From positions 1 to 64,000 of the forward strand of contig NZ_JACIHE010000008.1 in NCBI RefSeq assembly GCF_014198245.1: DNA of 64,000 nt, read 5' to 3'. This stretch comes from Bradyrhizobium sp. cir1. Lineage in GTDB: Bacteria > Pseudomonadota > Alphaproteobacteria > Rhizobiales > Xanthobacteraceae. Positions within the stretch are counted from its first letter, which is position 1; every line of letters starts with the position of its first letter. The notes beneath the pieces were generated by a model. That model was not told the DNA's origin, made no database searches, and worked only from the letters and a program-made list of their open reading frames with translations. Positions 25,460-33,882 of this stretch are shown here, in pieces. The position numbers were made by a program, and so were the translations under genes.

Positions 25460-25464
25460 CAGAA

Positions 25465-25481
25465 GAATAGATATCATATTC
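25465..25481. promoter_or_regulatory. Probable LysR operator
   Basis: GAATAGATATCATATTC, an imperfect dyad with arms GAATA and TATTC, 6 bp upstream of the lysR start and 70 bp upstream of the divergent NTF2-like gene. Its AT-rich form and place fit a LysR recognition site; binding is inferred. Confidence 0.45.
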
Positions 25482-25550
25482 TCTATCGATTTGAAGAATG
25501 ATGATCGCCCGACGATGATCTCCGTGTAGCCACCACACGGAGATGCCGCC

Positions 25551-25994
25551 ATGAGCGCCGCCGCCAACAAGAAACTGATGCAGGACATTTTCGCCGCCGC
25601 CGCAAACCCCGATCCGGCCGCGCGCGACCGCGCCCTGTTCACCGCAAGCCTGGCCGACGATGCCAGATGGGTCGTCACCGGCCAGTATTCCTGGTCGCGC
25701 ACCTTCGCCGGCAAGGAGGCGATCCTCAACGATCTGCACGGCTATGTCCGCACCCGCCTGCGCGACCGGACGCGCACCGTGGCCCACCGCTTCATCGCCG
25801 ATGGCGACATCGTCGTGGTGGAAGCCAAGGGCGACAACGTCACGCCCGAGGGCGTGCGCTACGACAATGACTATTGTCTCGTGTTCCAGTTGGAGGACGG
25901 CAAGATCAAGGAAATCCGCGAGTACTGCGACTCGATCCTGACCGAGAAGGCGCTGGGCCCGTTTCCGCAAGCACCGGTGAGGCCTGCAAGCTGA
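25551..25994 (+). CDS. SnoaL/NTF2-like protein
   Basis: 147 residues with the cone-shaped NTF2 fold pattern: N-terminal helices, DDARWVVTGQYSWSRTFAGKEAI, DGDIVVVEAKGDNVTPEG and YDNDYCLVFQLEDGKIKEIREYCDS. Such proteins are small isomerases, hydrolases or ligand binders; the activity cannot be named. Divergent partner of the LysR regulator. Confidence 0.85.
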   Translation: MSAAANKKLMQDIFAAAANPDPAARDRALFTASLADDARWVVTGQYSWSRTFAGKEAILNDLHGYVRTRLRDRTRTVAHRFIADGDIVVVEAKGDNVTPEGVRYDNDYCLVFQLEDGKIKEIREYCDSILTEKALGPFPQAPVRPAS

Positions 25995-26047
25995 CCGGAT
26001 TGGACGACGTCGCGTCCACCGGCCGGTCCCGTCCGCTACGGCCGGTG

Positions 26048-26215
26048 ATGGTCGTGCGGCTTTGGCGGACGCTGGTGGACCTGATGCGTATCAGGCGGGA
26101 GCGGTCCCGGGCCCGATGACAGCTCGCGGCCATGACCGAACGGGAGCTGCAGGACTGCGGCCTGACCCGGTCGGAGATTGCCTACGAGCTGCATAAGTTC
26201 CGCCGGCGAAAATGA
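26048..26215 (+). pseudogene. DUF1127 gene interrupted by an in-frame stop
   Basis: MVVRLWRTLVDLMRIRRERSRAR, then TGA at 26117-26119, then in the same frame QLAAMTERELQDCGLTRSEIAYELHKFRRRK and a stop at 26213. Joined, this is a normal-length DUF1127 (YjiS-like) small basic protein, in which RRQLAAMTERELQDIGLTR is the family core; the TGA stands where CGA (Arg) is expected. The second half could restart at ATG 26132. Family members are often small RNA-binding or regulatory proteins. Confidence 0.8.
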
Positions 26216-26600
26216 AGAGCCGAGCGTGCGCCGGTCCCGGTCGAGCCGGCATCGGCGCGCTCGCGCCCCAACAGGCTGGGGGTGGTCGTGAGCGCGCCCG
26301 GCAAAGTGACGCGGGGCGCGCCAAACCAACGTCCATCGGCGCGCCCGATGCGACGATCTGCATGCGGCTGCAGGGCCACGCGCTAAAGCCTTGCGCAACT
26401 GGCTATAAAATCAGCAGATGTTGTGCGCGTCGCCAAGAGTCTGCGCGAAAAATTGGAAGGTTCAATTAACGAGTGTCCTCCATTGTGTCGCGGTGCAGCG
26501 TGGGTCGCAAAGACGCGACGCGCGGCTGCCGGGGTGGCCGGTGACGATCGTCGAACGGGTTCGGCCGCTCGAAGTCGCATGCATCTGGTGGACAGTGGGA
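26216..26600. other. Upstream region of the first chemoreceptor gene
   Basis: 385 bases without a convincing gene. The only feature I can support is at 26462-26470, TCAATTAAC, about 130 bp before the start, which recurs with flanking similarity at 28779-28787 before the second chemoreceptor gene (126 bp before its start). This marks a shared promoter region duplicated with the genes. Confidence 0.5.
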
Positions 26601-28610
26601 ATGCCGAAGTTTCGTTTGCGGATCAGGGGACGCCTGTACGCAGGCTTCATGGCCCTGGTGGCGGTTGGTGTCGTGATGGCGGTGGTTGCCATCTGGAATT
26701 TGCAGGCCGTGCAGGATCAGGTCGCAAAGCAATCGGCGCTGTCGGACAGCACAGCGCGGGTGCTGGAGATATCGACCCACCTCCAGGCGATCCAGCGGGC
26801 CAATCTACGCTACATCTACGACGCCAGCGAACCTGCGATGAAGGAGGCTTCGGAACGGGAAGCCGCGGCGACCGAGCTGTTGAAGGTCGGGGCGCAGGGC
26901 ACGGCCTCCGAGGAGCGGCGCAAGCTTTACGAAGATCTCATCACCGACATCGCCAGGATGCGGAGCCTGCGTGACAATCTCGGGGACGCCGTCAACGAGG
27001 CGCGAACCGGCAAGGCGACGCTGCTGCCGAGCGGTGACGAATTGACCGTCAAGGTCGGCAAGCTGGTCGATATGGCCCGCGCTGCCGTCGATGAAGACAC
27101 CGCGGCGCTCGTTGCGGACCTCGAATCCAGGCTTCTTCAGGTTCAAATCGCCAACTGGCGTTTCCTGGCGCTGCGCGACACCAAGGGCCCCGCCAACTTC
27201 AGGACCAATGTGGACAGGGCGATGCAGCGCCTGTCGGCGCTCGAAAAGAGCCCGCAGGCGACGGAGTTGCGAACCGTGCTCGCGCCGGTGAAGACCTCGC
27301 TCGGGATCTACAAATCCGCGTTCGAGACGACCTCCGCGGCGATGCTGCAGGCCGACGAGATCTACCACAAGAACCTCGCCCCGCTCATCGTCGAGAGCAT
27401 CGGCAAGCTAAAGGTCGCGGAAACCACATTGAAGAAGGATTACAAGGAATCGCGCTCCGCCGCCGAGGCCGTGATCGCGGGCACGACGTCCGTGCAGATG
27501 ATCGCGGGCGGCCTCGCCGTCCTGTTCGGACTGATCGTCGCCTTCCTGATTGCCCGTAGCATCGTCGGTCCATTGACCTCGATGACGCGTGCAATGGGGC
27601 TGCTTGCCGGCGGCAATCTCGCGGTCGAGATCCCCGGCCGCGGCAAGACAGATGAGATCGGCGACATGGCCAAGGCAATCGAGGTGTTCAAGGACAACAT
27701 GGTCGAGACCGAGCGCCTGCGCCACGAGCAGGTCGAAGTCGAGGCCCGGCAGGCCGAGAGCCGCAAGGCGGATATGGTCAGGCTCGCCGACCAGTTCGAG
27801 CAGGCCGTGGGCGAGATCGTGAACACCGTGTCGTCGGCCTCGAACGAGCTCGAAGCCTCTGCCGGGACGCTGACGGCGACCGCCTCGCGCGCCCAGGATA
27901 TCTCCACCGAAGTGGCGTCCGCCTCCCAGGAAGCCTCGGCCAATGTTCAGGCCGTCGCCTCGGCCACCGAAGAGCTCTCCTCCTCGGTCAGCGAGATCGC
28001 CCGCCAGGTGCAGGAATCCGCCCGCATCGCCAGCGAAGCCGTCGGTCAGGCGAGCCGGACCAACGACCGCGTCGGCGAATTGTCCAAGGCGGCCGCCCGC
28101 ATCGGCGATGTGGTCGAGCTGATCAACACCATCGCGGGCCAGACCAATCTGCTCGCGCTGAATGCGACCATCGAGGCCGCGCGCGCGGGCGAGGCCGGCC
28201 GCGGTTTTGCGGTGGTCGCCTCCGAGGTGAAGGCGCTCGCCGAGCAGACCGCGAAAGCGACCGGTGAGATCGGCCAGCAGATTTCCAACATCCAGGCCGC
28301 CACCGAGCAATCGGTCGGCGCCATCAGGGAAATCAGCGGCACCATCGAGCGGCTGTCGGAGATATCGTCGACGGTCGCGGCCGCCGTGGAGCAGCAGGGC
28401 GCGGCGACGCAGGAGATCTCCCGCAACGTCCAGCAGGCGGCCCATGGCACCCAGCGCGTCTCGACCAATATCGGTGACGTGCAGCGCGGCGCGTCCGAGA
28501 CCGGCTCGGCTTCCTCGCAGGTGCTGTCGGCGGCGCGCTCGCTATCGGCGGACAGCAACCGGCTGAAGCAGGAAGTCGCGAACTTCCTGAGTTCGGTGCA
28601 CGCCGCCTGA
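26601..28610 (+). CDS. Methyl-accepting chemotaxis protein (1)
   Basis: 669 residues. Membrane helices at about 12-34 and 300-320 bracket a roughly 260-residue all-helical periplasmic sensor; then HAMP (RSIVGPLTSMTRAM...) and a signalling domain with the invariant hairpin tip LLALNATIEAARAGEAGRGFAVVASEVK. No C-terminal CheR-docking pentapeptide. Twin of the next gene: sensor halves are about 60% identical by eye, signalling halves nearly identical. Start at 26601 matches the twin. Confidence 0.95.
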   Translation: MPKFRLRIRGRLYAGFMALVAVGVVMAVVAIWNLQAVQDQVAKQSALSDSTARVLEISTHLQAIQRANLRYIYDASEPAMKEASEREAAATELLKVGAQGTASEERRKLYEDLITDIARMRSLRDNLGDAVNEARTGKATLLPSGDELTVKVGKLVDMARAAVDEDTAALVADLESRLLQVQIANWRFLALRDTKGPANFRTNVDRAMQRLSALEKSPQATELRTVLAPVKTSLGIYKSAFETTSAAMLQADEIYHKNLAPLIVESIGKLKVAETTLKKDYKESRSAAEAVIAGTTSVQMIAGGLAVLFGLIVAFLIARSIVGPLTSMTRAMGLLAGGNLAVEIPGRGKTDEIGDMAKAIEVFKDNMVETERLRHEQVEVEARQAESRKADMVRLADQFEQAVGEIVNTVSSASNELEASAGTLTATASRAQDISTEVASASQEASANVQAVASATEELSSSVSEIARQVQESARIASEAVGQASRTNDRVGELSKAAARIGDVVELINTIAGQTNLLALNATIEAARAGEAGRGFAVVASEVKALAEQTAKATGEIGQQISNIQAATEQSVGAIREISGTIERLSEISSTVAAAVEQQGAATQEISRNVQQAAHGTQRVSTNIGDVQRGASETGSASSQVLSAARSLSADSNRLKQEVANFLSSVHAA

Positions 28611-28912
28611 CGTCTCAAAAACAAAGGTCCACGCGCATGCGCGTGGACCTGAAGCGACGCTTTGGCGTGATCAGGCCACCAATCCCGTGTGCTGCCGTGC
28701 CCAACTCTTGCTCATCCGAGCAGAGGACGGCGATGTCTTCGTCGGCTTCTCCGTATTCGGCACCGGTAAAATATAGCCTCAATTAACAATTGTTCCGCAA
28801 TGTACGGCAGTGCAGCCCGATTCCTCGGGGCCGTGGATGCAACGAGTTGCCGTTGCAATCGCGAGAAGGTCGTCGGCTGCTTCTCTTTTCTTCCTGCTAT
28901 GGGTGGACAGTG
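28611..28912. other. Spacer between the two chemoreceptor genes
   Basis: 302 bases holding the palindrome at 28626-28649 and, from about 28770, a promoter-like stretch that resembles the sequence before the first gene (TCAATTAAC at 28779-28787). No gene seen. Confidence 0.5.
28626..28649 (+). terminator. Perfect palindrome after chemoreceptor gene 1
   Basis: GGTCCACGCGCA and its exact reverse complement, 24 bases, 15 bp after the stop. Strong stem-loop but no T run, so termination would be weak or factor-dependent; it may protect the 3' end. Confidence 0.6.
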
Positions 28913-30922
28913 ATGCCGAGCTTGCGTTTGGGAATCCGGGGGCGTCTGTACGCCGGGTTTTCGGTTCTCGTGGCCCTTGGCCTGGTAATGGCCGCGGTCG
29001 CCGTTTGGAATTTGTGGGCGGTTCAGGCCCAGATGGCGCGCCTGTCCGCCCTGTCGGACAACACCGCGCGCGTTCAGGAAATCTCGATCAACCTCCAGGC
29101 GCTCCGGCGTGCCAATCTGAGCTACATCTATGACGCCAACGCGCCGGCCTTCAAGGAAGCCGCGGAGCGGGAGACGGCGACGGTCGAGCTGCTGAAGGCC
29201 GCGGCCAAATCGACCATCTCCGAGGAACGGCTCAAGATCTATAACGGCCTCGCCAGCGACATGGAAAAGTTGAAGTTCCTGCGCGAGCGCATGGGTGGTG
29301 CCGTCAACGAGACCACCAAGGGCAAGGCCGTTCTGCTTGCCGGAGGCGACGAACTGACCGCCAACACCGGCAAGCTGGTCGACGCCGCGCGTGAAACCGG
29401 CGATACCAGCGTGAGCGCTCCCGTCGCCGATCTTGAATCCAAGATCCTGCTGGTTCGTGTCGCAAACTGGCGCTTTCTCGCCGTCCGGGACGCAAAGGGG
29501 CCGGCGACCTTCAGGACCAATGTCGATCGGGCGCAGCAAGCGCTCAAGTCACTGGAGGGGGCTGGTCTGCCGGACGAGGTCAAGGCCGCGTTCGGGCCGA
29601 TCAAGAGCTCGCTTTCGGCCTACAAGGCGGCCTTCGAGACGACCTCCGCCGCAATCCTCCAGGCCGATGAAATCTACCGCAACGATATCGCGCCCCTGAT
29701 CAACGAAAGCGTCGACAAGCTCAAGGTGGCCGAGACCGGATTGAAGGCCGATAACCAGAAGTCACGCGCGATCGCCGATGGCGTCGTTGCCAATACGACC
29801 TGGATTCAGGAAGTCGCCGGCGGTCTTGCGATCCTGTTCGGCGGCATTGTCGCCTTCCTGATCGCCCGCAGCATCGTCGGTCCGCTGTCCACGATGACCC
29901 GGGCGATGGGGCTGCTGGCCGGCGGCGATCTCAAGGTCGAAATCCCCGGCCGTGGCAATCGCGACGAGATCGGCGACATGGCCAAGGCGATCGAGGTGTT
30001 CAAGGACAGCATGGTCGAGACCGAGCGCCTGCGCCACGAGCAGGTCGAAGTCGAGGCCCGGCAGGCCGAGAGCCGCAAGGCGGACATGGTCCGGCTCGCG
30101 GACCAGTTCGAGCAGGCCGTGGGCGAGATCGTGAACACCGTCTCGTCGGCTTCGAACGAGCTCGAAGCATCTGCCGGCACGCTGACCATGACTGCCGCGC
30201 ACGCCCAGGATCTGTCAACCGAGGTCGCCAGCGCCTCGCAGGAGGCCTCGGCCAATGTTCAGGCCGTTGCCTCGGCCACCGAAGAGCTCTCTTCCTCGGT
30301 CAGCGAGATCGCCCGCCAGGTGCAGGAATCCGCCCGCATCGCCAGCGAAGCCGTAGGCCAAGCGAGCCGGACCAACGACCGCGTCGGCGAGTTGTCCAAG
30401 GCGGCCGCCCGCATCGGCGACGTGGTCGAGTTGATCAACACCATCGCGGGCCAGACCAATCTGCTCGCGCTGAATGCGACCATCGAGGCCGCGCGCGCGG
30501 GCGAGGCCGGCCGCGGTTTTGCGGTGGTCGCCTCCGAGGTGAAGGCGCTCGCCGAGCAGACCGCGAAAGCGACCGGTGAGATCGGCCAGCAGATTTCCAA
30601 CATCCAGGCCGCCACCGAGCAATCGGTCGGCGCCATCAGGGAAATCAGCGGCACCATCGAGCGGCTGTCGGAGATCTCGTCGACGGTCGCGGCCGCCGTG
30701 GAGCAGCAGGGCGCGGCGACGCAGGAGATCTCCCGCAACGTCCAGCAGGCGGCCCATGGCACCCAGCGCGTCTCGACCAATATCGGTGACGTGCAGCGCG
30801 GCGCGTCCGAGACCGGCTCGGCTTCCTCGCAGGTGCTGTCGGCGGCGCGCTCGCTGTCGGCGGACAGCAACCGGCTGAAGCAGGAAGTCGCGAACTTCCT
30901 GAGTTCGGTGCACGCCGCCTGA
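28913..30922 (+). CDS. Methyl-accepting chemotaxis protein (2)
   Basis: 669 residues, same architecture and exactly the same length as the preceding gene, offset 2312 bp. The periplasmic sensor differs substantially (likely another ligand), but from HAMP onward, and especially from about 30220 to the stop and past it, the DNA is almost identical. Start at 28913 (MPSLRLGIRGRLYAGF) aligns with that of the twin. Confidence 0.95.
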   Translation: MPSLRLGIRGRLYAGFSVLVALGLVMAAVAVWNLWAVQAQMARLSALSDNTARVQEISINLQALRRANLSYIYDANAPAFKEAAERETATVELLKAAAKSTISEERLKIYNGLASDMEKLKFLRERMGGAVNETTKGKAVLLAGGDELTANTGKLVDAARETGDTSVSAPVADLESKILLVRVANWRFLAVRDAKGPATFRTNVDRAQQALKSLEGAGLPDEVKAAFGPIKSSLSAYKAAFETTSAAILQADEIYRNDIAPLINESVDKLKVAETGLKADNQKSRAIADGVVANTTWIQEVAGGLAILFGGIVAFLIARSIVGPLSTMTRAMGLLAGGDLKVEIPGRGNRDEIGDMAKAIEVFKDSMVETERLRHEQVEVEARQAESRKADMVRLADQFEQAVGEIVNTVSSASNELEASAGTLTMTAAHAQDLSTEVASASQEASANVQAVASATEELSSSVSEIARQVQESARIASEAVGQASRTNDRVGELSKAAARIGDVVELINTIAGQTNLLALNATIEAARAGEAGRGFAVVASEVKALAEQTAKATGEIGQQISNIQAATEQSVGAIREISGTIERLSEISSTVAAAVEQQGAATQEISRNVQQAAHGTQRVSTNIGDVQRGASETGSASSQVLSAARSLSADSNRLKQEVANFLSSVHAA

Positions 30923-30937
30923 CATCTCAAAAACAAA

Positions 30938-30963
30938 GGTCCACGCGCATGCGCGCGTGGACC
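30938..30963 (+). terminator. Palindrome after chemoreceptor gene 2
   Basis: GGTCCACGCGC, then AT, then GCGCGCGTGGACC: the same element as at 28626-28649 with a GC insertion, 15 bp after the stop. No T run. Confidence 0.6.
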
Positions 30964-30984
30964 TGAATTCAAAGCGTGGCGCGA

Positions 30985-31671
30985 TCAGGCGACCTTGGTC
31001 GTCATGTGCTTGAACATGTTGCTGCGCGCCTCGTTGTCCATCTCGGCCTTGAAGGTGAACTTGTCCTTCAGCGCGATCGCGCGCGCGGCCGCCGGGCGCG
31101 CCGAGATCTCGTCCACCAGCCGCTTGACGTTCGGGTAGCGCGCAAAGGCGTCGTCGCCGAGCTTGAACGGCACCATCCGCGCCCAACCCCACAGCGCCAT
31201 GTCGACGATCGAATAGCTGTCGCCGACCATGTAGGGGCGGCCTGCGAGGCGTGCGTCGAGAATCTTGTAGTGGCGATCGGTCTCGTACTGGTAGCGGTTA
31301 TGGGCGTAGTCGTGGTTCTGGTCCTTCGGCGCGAAATGCTTGAAGTGCACGGCCTGGCCCGAATACGGCCCGACGCCGGTGGCGATGAACATCAGCCATG
31401 ACAGCGTCTCGCCGCGCACGCCGGCGGCGGGCAGGAACTTGCCGGTCTTCTCGGCGAGATAGAGCAGGATGGCGTTCGAGTCGAATACGATCGTTCCATT
31501 GTCGTCGATTGCCGGCACCTTGCCGTTCGGATTGATCTTGAGGAACTCCGGCGTGAACTGCTCGCCCTTGCGGGTGTCGATCTTCACCGGCTCGAAAGGA
31601 AGGCCGGATTCTTCGAGATAGAGCGCGACCTTGGTCGGGTTCGGCGAGCCGTTGAAATAGAATTTGAGCAT
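30985..31671 (-). CDS. Glutathione S-transferase family protein (2)
   Basis: 228 residues, of the YfcG/YghU-like Nu-class pattern: FNGSPNPTKVALYLEESGLPFEPVKIDTRKGEQ, then NPNGKVPAIDDN and DSNAILLYLAEK, helical domain with YMVGDSYSIVDMALWGWAR. Such enzymes have disulfide-bond reductase activity with glutathione. Start at 31671 gives MLKFYFNG. Convergent with the chemoreceptor genes. Confidence 0.93.
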   Translation of the reverse strand: MLKFYFNGSPNPTKVALYLEESGLPFEPVKIDTRKGEQFTPEFLKINPNGKVPAIDDNGTIVFDSNAILLYLAEKTGKFLPAAGVRGETLSWLMFIATGVGPYSGQAVHFKHFAPKDQNHDYAHNRYQYETDRHYKILDARLAGRPYMVGDSYSIVDMALWGWARMVPFKLGDDAFARYPNVKRLVDEISARPAAARAIALKDKFTFKAEMDNEARSNMFKHMTTKVA

Positions 31672-31803
31672 CACACATCTCTCCAGTGTCTGTTGCCGAG
31701 AGCGAACGCAGCGTGGTTGCCGCCAGGCGAATTTCTCTTGCCTGAACCTTGTCCGAGAGAGCAACCGGCGAGTTTGCCGGGCGGCATCTGCGTGCCACGC
31801 AGA

Positions 31804-32130
31804 TCAGCCGGCGTAACAAAGGCCGATCGCCGCCGTAATGACCATCGCCGCGCCGACCGCTTCCAGGCGCAGCCCGAGCCTTGTGGCAAGATGCATGTCG
31901 GAGGCGCGCGCCGCGCGCTCCGATCCGCGTGAATAGCCGTGCACGATGACGTCGTGATTGAAATTGTCGTGGGCCTCGTTGCTGCTGGCGAGCCCGACGC
32001 AGACCACCAGCACGCCGAACAGCGCGAGGCCGAAAAATCCGAGCAGGGCGATCAGGAACATCGGAAACATGCCGAGCAGGAAGATCGGCAGCAGCGGCAC
32101 CAGCAGCAATGTCTCGGACTGTCGTCGCAT
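31804..32130 (-). CDS. Small membrane protein, unknown
   Basis: 108 residues. A long hydrophobic region (about 8-48) gives two membrane helices and a third lies at the C-terminus (AVGAAMVITAAIGLCYAG), with a soluble loop between. No family recognised and the ribosome binding site is weak; amino-acid pattern and lack of a competing gene support it. Confidence 0.55.
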   Translation of the reverse strand: MRRQSETLLLVPLLPIFLLGMFPMFLIALLGFFGLALFGVLVVCVGLASSNEAHDNFNHDVIVHGYSRGSERAARASDMHLATRLGLRLEAVGAAMVITAAIGLCYAG

Positions 32131-32201
32131 GGGCCCAACCGGTCAGGACGGGGCTGATCGGGCGAATCTAGTCCTGGCTGCCGCCTCATTCAAGACGCCG
32201 G

Positions 32202-32322
32202 TGGGTGGGCAAAGCGACTTGTCCGCCGTAGCTCGAAGAGCGGAGGCGGAAGCGTGCCCACCAAATCTGTGTCGCCGGGAGAGATGGTGGGCACGGCGCA
32301 AGAGCGCGTTTGCCCACCCACC
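32202..32322. repeat. Interspersed palindromic repeat, family A (copy 2)
   Basis: CGGTGGGTGGGCAAAGCGAC to GTTTGCCCACCCACCG, with inner GCGTGCCCACC and GGTGGGCACGGCGCAAGAGCGC. Immediately downstream of ccrM. Confidence 0.88.
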
Positions 32323-32337
32323 GAGATCACAGTCGGA

Positions 32338-33468
32338 TTACTCCGCCGCCATGCCGGCGCGGATCTCGGCACGCAGCTCGTCGATCAGCTTGAGACCTTT
32401 CTTGGTCTCGACATGCCAGAAGGTCCAGCCGTTGCAGGCTTGCGCGCCTTGCGCCACGGCGCCGATGCGGTGGATCGAGCCGACCTTGTCGCCCAGCATG
32501 ATGGCGCCGTCGGCACGGACCAGCGCGCCAAGTTTTTTCTTGGCGTCGAACAGCTTCGTGCCGGGCATGATCATGCCGCGCTCGATCAGCTCCGAGAACG
32601 CGACGCGCGGGGCTTCGCGCGCGGTCATGAACGGGGCGAGACTTTCTTCCGGCAGCGGTTCGACCGCCGCGATGCGCGCTTCGGCCGCCTTGGCATAGGT
32701 CTTGTCGCGCTCGAAGCCGATATAGGAGCGGCCGAGGCGCTTGGCGACGGCGCCGGTCGTGCCGGTGCCGTTGAAGGGGTCGATCACGAGATCGCCGGGC
32801 TTGGACGAGGACAACAGCACGCGCGCGAGCAGGCCCTCCGGCTTCTGCGTCGGATGCACTTTCTTGCCGTCGGCGCCCTTGAGGCGTTCCTCGCCGGTGC
32901 AGAGCGGGATCAGCCAGTCGGAGCGTGCCTGCACGTCCTCGTTGGCGGCCTTCAGCGTTTCGTAGTTGAACGTGTAGCCCTTGGCTTTTTCGTCACGCGC
33001 GGCCCAGATCATGGTCTCGTGCGCGTTGGTGAAGCGGCGGCCGCGGAAATTCGGCATCGGGTTGGTCTTGCGCCAGACGATGTCGTTCAGGAGCCAGAAG
33101 CCGAGGTCCTGCATGATCGCGCCGACGCGGAAGATGTTGTGATAGGAGCCGATCACCCAGATCGTCGCCGACGGCTTCATCGCGCGGCGGGCGGCAAGCA
33201 GCCAGGCGCGGGTGAAATCGTCATAGGCGGAGAATGAATCGAACTTGTCCCAGTCGTCGTCGACGGCGTCGACATGGGATTCGTCAGGGCGCTTGAGATC
33301 GCCCTTGAGCTGAAGATTGTAGGGCGGATCTGCGAACACCAGATCGACGCTACCTGCCTGAAGCTTCGACATCTCGGCGACGCAATCACCGAGGATGATA
33401 CGATGCGACGGAGACTCAAAGTTTGTGCGGGGCGCCCTTGCAGACGCCCCGCGACGCGACACTACCAT
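32338..33468 (-). CDS. ccrM: Adenine-specific DNA methyltransferase CcrM (GANTC)
   Basis: 376 residues, beta-class N6-adenine methyltransferase. Catalytic DPPYNLQL about 47-54, SAM-binding FNGTGTTGAVAKRLGRSYIGFE, and the C-terminal CcrM extension (DGAIMLGDKVGSIHRIGAVAQGAQACNGWTFWH) needed for DNA recognition. In alphaproteobacteria CcrM remethylates GANTC late in replication and is cell-cycle controlled. Three GANTC sites lie at and just upstream of its start (33413, 33469, 33483). Confidence 0.96.
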   Translation of the reverse strand: MVVSRRGASARAPRTNFESPSHRIILGDCVAEMSKLQAGSVDLVFADPPYNLQLKGDLKRPDESHVDAVDDDWDKFDSFSAYDDFTRAWLLAARRAMKPSATIWVIGSYHNIFRVGAIMQDLGFWLLNDIVWRKTNPMPNFRGRRFTNAHETMIWAARDEKAKGYTFNYETLKAANEDVQARSDWLIPLCTGEERLKGADGKKVHPTQKPEGLLARVLLSSSKPGDLVIDPFNGTGTTGAVAKRLGRSYIGFERDKTYAKAAEARIAAVEPLPEESLAPFMTAREAPRVAFSELIERGMIMPGTKLFDAKKKLGALVRADGAIMLGDKVGSIHRIGAVAQGAQACNGWTFWHVETKKGLKLIDELRAEIRAGMAAE

Positions 33469-33487
33469 GACTCAAGAACTCTGACTC
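33413..33487. promoter_or_regulatory. Cluster of GANTC methylation sites at the ccrM start
   Basis: GACTC at 33413-33417, 33469-33473 and 33483-33487, a fourth at 33688-33692. In Caulobacter, GANTC sites in the ccrM promoter let methylation state control the gene; a similar feedback is inferred here. Confidence 0.5.
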
Positions 33488-33882
33488 AGGCGACGCTGTC
33501 GGCGACGCGGGACCAAACAACCGACTGACCGTACATTGAAGCGGCAAAGTAAAAATCGACTTAACCCGCTGCTTTTGTGAGCAGGCCGCGCATCGCGCGC
33601 CGCGTGCCGCCCCCTGTTCGCATTCACCGTGTTTTACAGTGTATTTCGCGTTTCTTCGCGTTGCGGGAGCGGCGACGGCGGCAAAAAGACTCCAAATTTC
33701 TCTCGGAAAAAATTGCACGTTCCTCGGAAAAAATTGCTGGCAGGCGCATGCTGTCGCACTAGGCAATTTTTGCCGAGCACGATATTGATAAAGGCAACGG
33801 AAATTTTACGTGTGTGGCGCGTTGAGCTTTCGCGCTTCTGCGCCCAAATGATGCCAATCGAGGATTTAAGGGAAAGCCCGCC
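33469..33882. other. Divergent control region between ccrM and the YpfJ-like gene
   Basis: 414 bases, no gene. It contains GANTC sites (near the ccrM side), a dyad CACCGT-GTTTT-ACAGTG at 33625-33641, and three copies of a 14-base AT-rich motif (33703, 33724, inverted at 33763). The A/T content is well above that of the neighbourhood. Confidence 0.6.
33703..33776. promoter_or_regulatory. Triple 14-base operator-like motif
   Basis: TCGGAAAAAATTGC at 33703-33716 and again, exactly, at 33724-33737 (21-bp period, two helical turns), and the reverse complement with one change (TCGGCAAAAATTGC) at 33763-33776. Arrangement fits cooperative binding by a regulator of the metallopeptidase gene about 107 bp downstream. 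The regulator is unknown; MucR/Ros- or H-NS-like proteins favour such AT-rich DNA. Confidence 0.5.
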
